Below are positions 17,775 to 26,142 of a stretch of 64,000 nucleotides of DNA, in pieces. Within the stretch, counting starts at the first letter, position 1. Every line of letters begins with the position of its first letter. The notes below the pieces were generated by a model that made no database searches, was not told the origin of the DNA, and saw nothing but the letters and a program-made list of their open reading frames with translations. The DNA comes from Pseudomonas iridis (GTDB lineage Bacteria; Pseudomonadota; Gammaproteobacteria; Pseudomonadales; Pseudomonadaceae), in assembly GCF_017980685.1 (NCBI RefSeq), contig NZ_JACXXO010000006.1, positions 186,001-250,000 of the forward strand, given 5' to 3'. A program made the translations under genes and the position numbers.

Positions 17775-18040
17775 TGTCAAAATATTCATTCAGCTGGCAT
17801 GCTCCGTTAAGCCGTTTACCCCTGAGTTCACTGAGCCGGTGGTGTCACAATATTTTGTTCGGCTGCAATCTCGACTTTAAAAAGGCTCCCGCGGGTAGTG
17901 TCAAACTATGTTGTTATAAACTCATCCCGTCATTCGGATATCGTTATGCGTTGTGTCAATCTATGTTGTAAAAATGGCATCGCGGCAGGTTCCGTAAACG
18001 ACTGATTTTATTGGTTTCCGTGTGTCAAACTATGATGTTG
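17775..18040 (+). repeat. Five direct repeats of a TGTCAAACTATGTTGT motif, transposon-end-like
   Basis: Copies start at 17775, 17843, 17899, 17954 and 18023 (TGTCAAAATATTCATT, TGTCACAATATTTTGT, TGTCAAACTATGTTGT, TGTCAATCTATGTTGT, TGTCAAACTATGATGT). The spacings are 68, 56, 55 and 69 bases. Several spaced copies of a short TGT-starting motif in one orientation are typical of the ends of IS21-like and Tn7/Tn5053-like elements, where each copy binds the transposase. No transposase gene is present in the window, so this would be an isolated end. Confidence 0.6.
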
Positions 18041-18078
18041 GGCACCAGACGAATGGTTTTATACGATAAAGCAATGCC

Positions 18079-18110
18079 AAAGCCCCTGATTTCAGGGGCT
18101 TTTTTATTTT
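18079..18110 (+). terminator. Intrinsic terminator
   Basis: AAAGCCCCTGA and TCAGGGGCTTT form an 11-base stem with a two-base loop, followed by TTTATTTT. It lies downstream of the repeat cluster and has no obvious gene immediately before it. Confidence 0.8.
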
Positions 18111-18230
18111 ATGGCCTCCACCGGATGGCCGATTTGGTGGGTGATCTTGCTGAAGGTTTAGCCTGGTACCGGTGATCAGACTTATTCACAGGGCTGATTT
18201 TTCCCAAGACTATTTGTGCACATTTTATTT

Positions 18231-18299
18231 TCAAGGATTTGTGGCGGCCGCAAATTCGGCGCAGAGCTTAGTGAGGCGATGGTCTTGCGCGATAGTCAT
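18231..18299 (-). other. Short frame after a PdxR-like operator, possible gene remnant
   Basis: A 22-codon frame (starting MTIAQDHRLTKLCAEF) begins 16 bases after an AAAGTGGTCTG element on the same strand and ends at a TGA. It could be the broken 5' end of a gene lost to the mobile element to its left. The likeness of these few residues to any family is too weak to name. The rest of 18111-18450 shows no gene. Confidence 0.25.
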
Positions 18300-18314
18300 T
18301 ACCGATGAAGCCAC

Positions 18315-18325
18315 CAGACCACTTT
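18315..18325 (-). promoter_or_regulatory. AAAGTGGTCTG element, candidate MocR/PdxR operator
   Basis: On the minus strand these bases read AAAGTGGTCTG, identical to 20164-20174 on the plus strand at the other side of the MocR-type regulator gene. The motif published for C. glutamicum PdxR, as I recall it, is AAAGTGG-W-CTA, which it nearly matches. Confidence 0.45.
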
Positions 18326-18450
18326 AAAAGGCGCCGATCTCACCGCATCATCCCCACCGGCCGCCTGGCGGCTACCGGCACGTCACGTTTCGGGTTGTTC
18401 AGCACCGCGAAGCTGTCGCCGCGTGCGCGGATGGCCGTCCAGGCCCAGCA

Positions 18451-19947
18451 TTAGATTTTCAGGGCGTTGGCCAGACGCAACATGGCGGCTTCTATTTCAT
18501 ACGCGGTCAGGGAGGAGTAGCCCAGCAGCCAGCCCTGTTGCTTCGGTTCGCCCGCGTAAAAACCGCTGAGGCCGGACAGTTGCACGCCGGCAGTGGCGGC
18601 CTGGCGGATGGTTTTTTCCTCGGACCATCCGGCTTTCAGCAAGCAGGGGATTTGCAACCCGCCCGGCGGCAGTTCGGCGGTGACCACCGTGCTCAAGTAC
18701 TTGCCGATGGCGTCGTGCATGATCGACCGGCGTCCGGCATACAGCTTGCGCATGGCCCGGACATGCGCGTTGTAATGGCCGTCCTCCATAAAGCGCGCCA
18801 GCGTCAGTTGCAGCGTTTGCGGAGTGTGGCCGTCCATCATGCTGCGCGCATAGGCAAAGGGCTTTACCAGTTCGGAGGGCAGCACCATGTACCCCATGCG
18901 CAGTCCGGGGTAGAGGGTTTTGCTGAACGTGCCGATGTAGAGCGTGCGCTGATACTTGTCCAGGCCTTGCACGCACGCCGTGGGTTGCCCGTCGTAATGG
19001 AACTCGCTGTCGTAGTCATCCTCGATGATCCACTTGCCTTTTTGCGCCGCCCAATTGATCAATTCAAGACGCCGCTCCAGCGGCAACGTCGCGCCGGTGG
19101 GGTATTGGTGAGAGGGCGTGACATACACGCAATTGGCGCCGCTGCGGTCGGCGTACAACAGGTCGGTGCGGATGCCCTGTTCATCGACATCAATGGGCAT
19201 CACCTTGGTTTCGGCGATCTGGAAGGCCTTGCGGGCGCCGTAGTAGCCGGGGTTTTCCATCAGAATCGGCTTGCCGGCGTCCACCAGCAATTGCGCGCAC
19301 AGATACAACGCCTGACGCGTACTGCTCAAGACCAGTACCTGGTCGGGAGAGCATTTGGCGCCGCGCTCGAGGTTCAGGTAGGTGGCAATCGCTTTGCGCA
19401 GGGGCTCAGCCCCCTGTGGATCGCCATGCAGCAGCACGCTCGCGCGATAGTCCTTCATGACCTGGCGCTGCAAACGCTCCCAGACAGCCGTCGGGAAGCT
19501 GCGGGTTTCCGGCAGGCCGGTGGCGAATGCCTTGATGACTTGCTGATCGCGCACGCCGCCGGTGTCGAAGATCATCCGCCCGCGTTGGCTGAGTTCGGCG
19601 CCCGGTGCGGCGACGCTGCTCCTGATTTCCTGCGCCCTGAGGCGTCGGCGGCCCGCACCGCGCAATTCGACGCCCACCGTGTCGCAGACGTAACTGCCGG
19701 CGCCTTCGCGGCGCACGATGAACCCGTCCCGATGCAACTGCACATAGGCGTTCTCGACGGTGTCGCGGGCGCACCCCAATGACTTGGACAGCACCCGCGT
19801 GGCGGGCAGTTTCAAGCCGGGGCCGAGGGCGCCGTCGAGAATCAGCGCACGCAATGCACGTTGAATCCGCTGATGCAGATCCAGCAGCTGAAATTCAGCG
19901 TCGTTGAGGCGCATCTTCAGGGTTTCCAGCTCGAAGGTCTTCGCCAT
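18451..19947 (-). CDS. MocR-family regulator (GntR HTH fused to class I aminotransferase), PdxR-like
   Basis: 498 residues. An N-terminal GntR winged helix (about 20-90: LKLPATRVLSKSLGCARDTV, then AYVQLHRDGFIVRREGAGSYV) is joined by a linker to an aspartate-aminotransferase fold. The PLP lysine is in TFSKTLYPGLRMGY. Proteins of this kind sense PLP or an amino-acid adduct and control pyridoxine, GABA or transport genes. Matching AAAGTGGTCTG elements lie upstream and downstream. The divergent neighbour is a benE-type transporter, now broken. The regulated pathway is inferred only. Confidence 0.88.
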   Translation of the reverse strand: MAKTFELETLKMRLNDAEFQLLDLHQRIQRALRALILDGALGPGLKLPATRVLSKSLGCARDTVENAYVQLHRDGFIVRREGAGSYVCDTVGVELRGAGRRRLRAQEIRSSVAAPGAELSQRGRMIFDTGGVRDQQVIKAFATGLPETRSFPTAVWERLQRQVMKDYRASVLLHGDPQGAEPLRKAIATYLNLERGAKCSPDQVLVLSSTRQALYLCAQLLVDAGKPILMENPGYYGARKAFQIAETKVMPIDVDEQGIRTDLLYADRSGANCVYVTPSHQYPTGATLPLERRLELINWAAQKGKWIIEDDYDSEFHYDGQPTACVQGLDKYQRTLYIGTFSKTLYPGLRMGYMVLPSELVKPFAYARSMMDGHTPQTLQLTLARFMEDGHYNAHVRAMRKLYAGRRSIMHDAIGKYLSTVVTAELPPGGLQIPCLLKAGWSEEKTIRQAATAGVQLSGLSGFYAGEPKQQGWLLGYSSLTAYEIEAAMLRLANALKI

Positions 19948-20163
19948 GTGGTCTGCTCTCTTTCCATGAAATGGCAGTTAAAGGCAGGCCAGTTTATCCG
20001 TAGACTCTGGCCCTCGCCACCCCACGGCTTTACCTCGGTGATGACGCGCAGGGCGAGCGTTCTTTGCACACCGGCCTCTGGTCGGGCAAGGCGATCAAGG
20101 CTGCCCGGCGCTGTGCGACTTCATGATCGCCTTTGCGCGTGAGCATGGCTGAGCCGACCACAG

Positions 20164-20180
20164 AAAGTGGTCTGGTCTGC
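20164..20180 (+). promoter_or_regulatory. AAAGTGGTCTGGTCTGC element, candidate MocR/PdxR operator
   Basis: AAAGTGGTCTG is followed directly by a second GGTCTG, giving a short direct repeat. MocR proteins often bind direct repeats. It lies in the 328-base spacer between the divergent regulator and benE, and a related TGTGGTCTGC overlaps the regulator's start region near 19946. Nothing else in the spacer can be supported. Confidence 0.5.
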
Positions 20181-20275
20181 TGCGCTAAAGCGTAGGGGTG
20201 AAACCTGCCATTCAACCGCTATAAATGACCGCTTGTCAGCGGCCGGATGCATCGTCCAGCAAGGAGCCATGACCT

Positions 20276-21297
20276 ATGTCATCTACTCAATCCCTCTCGT
20301 CCCTGCGTCTGCGGGACCTGCTGCACCCTGTGGTTGCCGGGTTGATTTCGGTGATCGTCAATTACGGCGGCACCTTCATCCTGGTGTTTCAGGCCGCCAA
20401 GGTCGCAGGGCTCAGCCCTGAGTTGACGGCGTCGTGGGTTTGGTCTGTGTCGATCGGGGTAGGGGTGACCGGGCTGTTCCTCAGTTGGGTGAGCCGTGAG
20501 CCGATCATCACCGCCTGGTCGACCCCGGCGGCGGCGTTTTTGATCGTCGCCTTGGCGACCACACCCTACGCCGAGGCCATTGGGGCGTACATGATTTCGG
20601 CTGCAGCGTTCGTGCTGCTGGGCGTATCCGGTTACTTTGAAAAAGCCGTTCGCCTGATCCCGCCGGGTGTGGCAGCGGGCCTGTTGGGCGGCATCCTGCT
20701 GCAGTTCGGCATCGGTGCGTTCGCCAGCATGAGCGTCGACCCGTTATTGGTCGGGGTGTTGATCGGCGCCTACATCCTGTTCAAGCGCTTGAGTGCGCGT
20801 TACGCGGTGGTCGGCATTCTGGTGCTGGGGCTTGGCTTTCTGCTGATGCAGGGACGCGTGGACTTCACGGGGCTGACGCTGGAGTTTGCGACACCGGTGT
20901 TCACCCGCCCGGAGCTCTCGCTCAATGCGTTGTTGAGCGTGGCATTGCCGCTGTTTCTGATCACCCTCACGGGGCAGTACATGCCGGGCATGCTGGTGCT
21001 GCGCAGTGACGGCTTCAACACCAGTGCCAACCCGATCCTCAGCGTGACCGGGCTGGGTTCTCTGCTGATGGCGCCGTTCGGTTCCCATGCCTTCAACATC
21101 GCGGCCATCACCGCCGCCATCTGCACGGGCAAGGAAGCGTCGGAAGACCCGTCCAAGCGCTGGATCGCAGGCGTGGCCGCGGGCATCTTCTACATCCTGG
21201 TGGGGATCTTCGGCGTGACCCTGGCGGCGGTGTTCATGGCCTTCCCGGCGACTTTCATCACTACCCTGGCCGGGCTGGCCCTGTTGGGCACAGTGAC
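20276..21297 (+). pseudogene. benE: Truncated BenE-family benzoate/proton symporter
   Basis: The frame starts at the ATG 20276 after AAGGAGCC, a good ribosome site. About 340 residues match BenE/YdcO transporters: VVAGLISVIVNYGGTF, SWVSREPIITAWSTP, GSHAFNIAAITAAICTG and [18 protein letters not shown]. The likeness stops at about 21297. The frame then runs on to 21511 through sequence that is the antisense of a dihydrolipoamide dehydrogenase gene. About 60 C-terminal residues with the last membrane helices are missing, so the transporter is probably inactive. Confidence 0.85.
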
Positions 21298-21894
21298 CTG
21301 CGCGCCGAGTCGCCGCCACACCGATCCCAGTTCGAGGCCGATCACGCCAGCACCAATCACCACCAGATGTTTGGGCACTTCGCTCAGCGACAACGCGCCG
21401 GTGGAGTCGAGGATGCGCTGGTTGTCGATCTCGACACCGGGCAGGGGAGTGGGCTCGGAACCGGTGGCGATGATGATGTCCTTGGCGGTCAGTTCGGTCT
21501 TGCTGCCCTGATCGTCGGTCACGGTGACCCTGCCCGGGCCGTCGATGTGGCCCCAGCCCTTGATCCAGTCGACCTTGTTCTTGCGAAAGAGGAACTCGAT
21601 GCCCTTGGTCAGGCCGGTCACGCTCTCGTCTTTCTGCTTCATCATCTGCGCGAGATTCAGGGTCGGTTTGACCTCGATGCCGAGGTTGGCGAATTCCGCC
21701 CCCATGGCTGCCTCGTACAGTTCCGAAGCATGCAGCAAGGCTTTCGAGGGCATGCAACCGACGTTCAGGCAGGTGCCACCGAGGGTTGCCCGGCCTTCGA
21801 CACAGGCAGCCTTGAGGCCCAACTGACCGGCGCGGATTGCCGCGTTATAGCCACCGGGGCCGCCGCCCAGAATCACCACGTCATAGTTGCTCAT
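21292..21894 (-). pseudogene. Truncated dihydrolipoyl dehydrogenase (Lpd3-like), N-terminal part only
   Basis: The ATG at 21894 has an AGGAG site. About 200 residues follow: the FAD motif [13 protein letters not shown], the redox-active disulfide in [37 protein letters not shown], and the start of the NAD domain [24 protein letters not shown]. The likeness ends exactly where benE does, and translation then enters antisense benE sequence. The NAD and dimerisation domains, about 260 residues, are gone. It cannot work as an E3 enzyme. Confidence 0.9.
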
Positions 21895-21947
21895 GCGCTT
21901 GCTCCTGATGGATGGATGCAGATCGTTAAAAGTAGTCATCGCACAAA

Positions 21948-21961
21948 ATTACGAACGTAAT
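21948..21961. promoter_or_regulatory. ATTACG-AA-CGTAAT inverted repeat
   Basis: A perfect 6-base inverted repeat with a 2-base centre, 54 bases upstream of the truncated lpd and about 145 before the SPFH operon. A second perfect palindrome, ATTTGTGCACAAAT, lies at 22032-22045. Their regulators are unknown. Confidence 0.4.
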
Positions 21962-22059
21962 ATGTGCGTTTGCAAACATTTCGGTCAAGGCTTCAGGCAG
22001 GCGACAGGCCAAGCGGCTTTAGATAAGCGCAATTTGTGCACAAATATTTCACGGTTTTC

Positions 22060-22072
22060 GTTATATCGTAAC
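22060..22072 (+). promoter_or_regulatory. Zur-like box before the SPFH-ATPase operon
   Basis: GTTATATCGTAAC matches the Zur core GTTATANTATAAC at 10 of 13 positions, including both GTTA/TAAC arms. It overlaps a second palindrome ATATCGT-A-ACGATAT (22063-22077), so an ArsR-type repressor is an alternative reader. Much stronger Zur boxes occur at 38819 and 39443. The operon's likely role in zinc import supports a Zur reading. Confidence 0.45.
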
Positions 22073-22106
22073 GATATGAGCAGTGAGCCGATGGCTTTGG
22101 GGTGAT

Positions 22107-24068
22107 ATGCGAGTCGATCTGGAGGTTGAAGGCACGCAAGTGGCCGGACTCCCGCGCTTTCAGCAGGCGGCCACGCAGGGTCGAAGGTTACGCCGTTTGG
22201 CGATCGGCCTCGGTGGGCTGGCCGGAGCAGGGTGGGTGTTGGCGTTTTTTGTCGGGTTGTTCGCGCCGCAGTCGTTTTGGCTGCCGCTGCTGATCAACCA
22301 GAGCGCGGCATTGCTGGTGGTGGTTGCCGGGCTGCAATTGGCCTGGTGGGTGACGCAGTGGCGTGCACGGGTGATGAATCCACCGGCAGCCGTGCCATTG
22401 ACTGTTGATGAGCAGCCCGCAGCGCAGGGCTGGTATGAGCGCCTGCTCGATCGCTTGAGCCGGCGCAGCTTACAGTTGCTTGGACTGATCGGCGCACCGA
22501 CTTTGTGGCTGGGCGGTTGGGCGTTGCTGATTGTGCTCAGCATCGAGCAGGTGTGGAACCTGACAGTACCGCCCGCGGCTGTCGGTGTCTCGGCCACAGT
22601 CGGCGCCGCGCTGGCGTTGTTATTGGCGTTCGGCTTGTTGGTGCTGGAGCGGCAACTGGCTCAGGAAAACCCCGCGCAATGGCCCGAAGCGAGTTCGCTT
22701 GCACAACTGACTCGCGTGGCGATTATCAGTCTGGTGTTGGGCGCTCTGTGTTTGTTGTTCGCCACAGAAACCTCCGTTTGGCCGGTGCGTCTGGCGGTAC
22801 TGGTCGGGATCTTGCCAGGTCTGGTTGCGATCGAGCTGCTATTGCGCGCCGTTCTGTCGGTGTTCAGCCCTCAACGCGAACAGCTTGAACCGACGCTGCT
22901 CGCGCGCAGTTTTGTCGCTGACATGCTGCGCTGGCCGCCCCAGCCATTGCTGGCGCTGCAGCACGAATTACACAATCGCTTTGGCATCGATCTACGCCAG
23001 ATCTGGGCGTTCAGCTACATGCGTCGGGCGTTTTTGCCGGTGTTGGCGTTGGTTGTGGCAGTCGGCTGGTTGCTGACCGGTCTGCATGAAATCCCCTTGC
23101 AGGGTCGAGGCATTTACGAACGTTTCGGCAAACCGGTGCAGGTGTTCGGCCCAGGTTTGCACGCAGGACTGCCGTGGCCGCTGGGCCGGGTGTTGGGCGT
23201 TGAAAACGGCGTGGTGCATGAACTGGCGACCAGCGTTGGCGAGAATCCGGTGCCGGTCCAACCTGTTCCCGCTGAAGGCCCGGCGCCGTCCACGGCCAAC
23301 CGCTTGTGGGACGCCAGCCATGTGAGTGATAAGTCTCAAGTCATCGCCAGCCGCCGTGGCGCGCAGCAGAGCTTTCAGATCGTCAACATGGATGTGCGTT
23401 TCGTCTATCGCATCGGTCTCACCGACCAGGCAGCGCTGGCAGCTACCTACAACAGCGCCGATGTGCCGACGCTGATCCGCAGCACCGCCAGCCGGATTCT
23501 GGTCCACGATTTTGCCTCGCGCACCCTCGACGGTTTGCTTGGTGCGGACAGGGCAGGGCTGGGTGAAGAAATCGGCCGTGCGGTGCAAAGCGATCTGCAA
23601 CAGCTCGACAGCGGCGTGGAAATTCTCGCCACGGTCGTCGAAGCCATTCACCCGCCGGCTGGCGCTGCCAATGCTTATCACAGCGTGCAAGCGGCGCAGA
23701 TCGGGGCGCAAGCCTTGATCTCCCGCGAACGTGGCGCCGCCGCTGAGGCGAGTAATCAGGCGCAATTGCAGGCCAGTCTTGCTCGCGATCAGGCCAGCGC
23801 CAACGCTGGTGAGATCAGCGCCGCCGCGCAGTCAGCGGATCTGAAATTCAGTGCCGAACAAAAAGCCTACGCCAGCGCGGGTCAGGCGTTCGTCCTTGAG
23901 CAATATCTCAGTCAGCTCAGCCAGGGCCTGAGCAAAGCAAAATTGCTGGTACTTGACCATCGACTGGGCGGAAGCAGTAACGCGCCGACTATCGATCTGC
24001 GTACGTTCACGCTGCCGGCTGATCCGACGCCCGCACGTTCTACCGCTCAACCAGGAGTCGCCCATTGA
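22107..24068 (+). CDS. Large membrane SPFH-domain protein (HflK-like), first of three
   Basis: 653 residues from the ATG at 22107; a GTG at 22083 in the same frame is possible. About five or six hydrophobic segments in the first 250 residues and another near 310-330 precede an SPFH/Band 7 domain (about 325-540: GRGIYERFGKPVQVFGPGLHAGLPWPLG is its start, shortened in practice). Then comes an Ala/Gln/Glu-rich coiled coil (about 545-620). Normal HflK is about 400 residues with one anchor, so the multi-helix N-terminus is unusual. It overlaps the next gene by 4 bases. A role as membrane scaffold for the ATPase is inferred. Confidence 0.8.
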   Translation: MRVDLEVEGTQVAGLPRFQQAATQGRRLRRLAIGLGGLAGAGWVLAFFVGLFAPQSFWLPLLINQSAALLVVVAGLQLAWWVTQWRARVMNPPAAVPLTVDEQPAAQGWYERLLDRLSRRSLQLLGLIGAPTLWLGGWALLIVLSIEQVWNLTVPPAAVGVSATVGAALALLLAFGLLVLERQLAQENPAQWPEASSLAQLTRVAIISLVLGALCLLFATETSVWPVRLAVLVGILPGLVAIELLLRAVLSVFSPQREQLEPTLLARSFVADMLRWPPQPLLALQHELHNRFGIDLRQIWAFSYMRRAFLPVLALVVAVGWLLTGLHEIPLQGRGIYERFGKPVQVFGPGLHAGLPWPLGRVLGVENGVVHELATSVGENPVPVQPVPAEGPAPSTANRLWDASHVSDKSQVIASRRGAQQSFQIVNMDVRFVYRIGLTDQAALAATYNSADVPTLIRSTASRILVHDFASRTLDGLLGADRAGLGEEIGRAVQSDLQQLDSGVEILATVVEAIHPPAGAANAYHSVQAAQIGAQALISRERGAAAEASNQAQLQASLARDQASANAGEISAAAQSADLKFSAEQKAYASAGQAFVLEQYLSQLSQGLSKAKLLVLDHRLGGSSNAPTIDLRTFTLPADPTPARSTAQPGVAH

Positions 24069-25084
24069 GCCAGTCGCACACTCACGATCATCATGACCAC
24101 GGCGGGCATCACCATCATCATGGGCATCATCACCACGGCGCGCCGGAAGAGGCGGGGCCTTTTCCATGGCGACGCATGGGTTGGGCGGCGTTGCTGGTGG
24201 CGTTCGCCATCGCTGCGGCAAGCTTGGTGCAAGTGCGCTCCGGCGAAGCCACGGTCATTACCCGTTTTGGTAATCCGTCGCGGGTGTTGCTCGATCCGGG
24301 TTTGAGCTGGCGCTGGCCCGCGCCATTCGAAGCGGCGATCCCGGTGGATCTGCGCTTGCGTACCACCTCCAGCGGTTTGCAGGATGTCGGCACCCGGGAT
24401 GGTTTGCGCATCATCGTCCAGGCTTATGTGGCGTGGCAGGTGCAGGGCGATCCGGACAATGTGCAACGCTTCATGCGCGCCGTGCAGAACCTGCCGGACG
24501 AAGCAGCACGGCAGATTCGCACGTTTGTTGGCTCCGCTCTGGAAACCACCGCCAGCAGTTTTGACTTGGCGAATCTGGTAAATACCGACGCCAGTCAGGT
24601 ACACATCGCCGAATTCGAGGCACAGCTGCGTCAGCAAATCGATCAGCAACTACTCGCGACTTACGGCGTGCGAGTGGTGCAAGTCGGTATCGAGCGGTTG
24701 ACCTTACCGTCAGTGACACTCACCGCCACGGTAGATCGGATGCGCGCCGAGCGTGAAACAATTGCCACCGAACGCACGGCCATCGGCAAACGTGAAGCTG
24801 CGCAAATCCGTTCTGCCGCCGAGCGCGATGCGCGGATTGTTCAAGCGGATGCCACGGTGAAAGCCGCGGATATCGAAGCGCAATCTCGGGTTGAGGCCGC
24901 GCAGATCTACGGCCGCGCCTACGCCAGTTCACCGCAGCTGTATAACTTGCTGCGTTCGCTGGACACCCTCGCCACCATCGTTACGCCAGACACCAAGCTG
25001 ATTTTGCGCACCGATGCCGCGCCATTCCGTGTGCTGGTCGACGGCCCGCCGGATCTCGACAGCAAAGCCGGATCGCAACCATGA
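24065..25084 (+). CDS. SPFH-domain protein with histidine-rich N-terminus (HflC-like), second of three
   Basis: 339 residues. Residues about 5-25 are mostly His with Asp and Gly, a probable metal-binding tail on the cytoplasmic side. One membrane helix (about 38-57) follows. The SPFH domain spans about 58-230 (VRSGEATVITRFGNPSRVL, LDPGLSWRWPAPF), and a coiled coil with RAERETIATERTAIGKREA follows, as in HflC. The start and end overlap neighbours by 4 bases. The His tail suggests metal binding near the pump; Zn is most likely from context. Confidence 0.82.
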   Translation: MSQSHTHDHHDHGGHHHHHGHHHHGAPEEAGPFPWRRMGWAALLVAFAIAAASLVQVRSGEATVITRFGNPSRVLLDPGLSWRWPAPFEAAIPVDLRLRTTSSGLQDVGTRDGLRIIVQAYVAWQVQGDPDNVQRFMRAVQNLPDEAARQIRTFVGSALETTASSFDLANLVNTDASQVHIAEFEAQLRQQIDQQLLATYGVRVVQVGIERLTLPSVTLTATVDRMRAERETIATERTAIGKREAAQIRSAAERDARIVQADATVKAADIEAQSRVEAAQIYGRAYASSPQLYNLLRSLDTLATIVTPDTKLILRTDAAPFRVLVDGPPDLDSKAGSQP

Positions 25085-26142
25085 GTGAAGAAGTTCCACG
25101 TGGAACATATTCGCTGAACAGTCCGTGGATTCAGGCCGGGCGTTTGGCGTTTTTTGCTCTGTACGCCGTGACCGTGCTGGCAGCAGTAGCTTGGGCGTTC
25201 TCGAATGTCCGGCAGATTGATCCGCAGAATCGCGCCGTGGTTTTGCACTTTGGTGCGCTGGATCGCATCCAGAATGCCGGTTTGCTGTTGGCTTGGCCGC
25301 AGCCGTTCGAGCAGGTGGTTTTACTCCCGGCAGCAGATCGAGTGATAGAGCGTCGCGTTGAAAATCTGCTGCGCAGCGATGAGGCGTTGAAGGCTGATCG
25401 TGTGGCCACGTTCGCCACGCCGCTCAGTGATGCACTGGCAGGATCTGGTTATTTATTGACCGGTGACGCCGGCGTTGTACAACTGGATGTGCGAGTGTTT
25501 TACAAAGTGACCGATCCCTATGACTTCGTGCTGCAGGGCGATCATGTGTTGCCAGCGCTTGATCGGCTGGTCACCCGCAGCGCCGTGGCACTGACCGCCG
25601 CGCGAGATCTCGACACTATTCTGGTGGCCCGACCGGAATTGATCGGCGCCGATAATCAGGCTGCCGAACGTCGCGAGCGCTTGCGCGGTGACCTGGTGCA
25701 AGGCATCAACCTACGCTTGGCTGAACTGAAAACCAGCGGGCAGGGCATCGGCATCGAGGTGGCACGGGTTGATGTGCAGTCCAGTCTGCCCGGTCTCGCC
25801 GTCAGCGCGTTCAATGCGGTTCTGACCGCCAGCCAACAAGCCGACAAAGCCGTGGCCAATGCCCGCACCGATGCCGAGAAACTCACCCAGACCGCCAACG
25901 AACAAGCCGACCGCACGCTGCAGGTCGCTCACGCTCAGGCGGGTGAGCGCCTGGCCAAAGCGTCTGCGGACACCGCTACGGTGTCGAGTCTGGCCAAGGC
26001 CCAATTGCAAGGCACTGACCCACAAATGCTCCTGCGTCTGTACCGCGAGCGCATACCGAAAATTCTTGGTCAGGCCGGATCAGTGACCACGGTCGATCCG
26101 AAAGATGATTCCCGCCTGATCATTCAGGGAGCCAGTCAATGA
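25081..26142 (+). CDS. SPFH-domain protein (HflK-like), third of three
   Basis: 353 residues. A single membrane segment (about 22-42) leads into an SPFH domain (about 45-255) with QIDPQNRAVVLHFG and LLLAWPQPFEQVVLLP. An Ala/Gln-rich coiled coil follows (about 260-310), then LRLYRERIPKILGQAG, as in HflK C-termini. Together with the previous protein it looks like an HflK/HflC pair, which in E. coli forms a cage around FtsH. Here the partner in the operon is a P-type ATPase instead. It overlaps both neighbours by 4 bases. Confidence 0.82.
   Translation: MSEEVPRGTYSLNSPWIQAGRLAFFALYAVTVLAAVAWAFSNVRQIDPQNRAVVLHFGALDRIQNAGLLLAWPQPFEQVVLLPAADRVIERRVENLLRSDEALKADRVATFATPLSDALAGSGYLLTGDAGVVQLDVRVFYKVTDPYDFVLQGDHVLPALDRLVTRSAVALTAARDLDTILVARPELIGADNQAAERRERLRGDLVQGINLRLAELKTSGQGIGIEVARVDVQSSLPGLAVSAFNAVLTASQQADKAVANARTDAEKLTQTANEQADRTLQVAHAQAGERLAKASADTATVSSLAKAQLQGTDPQMLLRLYRERIPKILGQAGSVTTVDPKDDSRLIIQGASQ

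Noticed and set aside
17775..18040. Possible CRISPR array
   Set aside because: Repeat is imperfect and about 16 bases, spacers differ in length (39-53), and no cas genes are present.
18020..18060. Possible tRNA 3' end (GGCACCA before a terminator)
   Set aside because: No cloverleaf can be folded upstream; the sequence there is the repeat cluster.
18538..19782. 414-codon open frame on the plus strand
   Set aside because: Antisense shadow of the MocR-type regulator gene.
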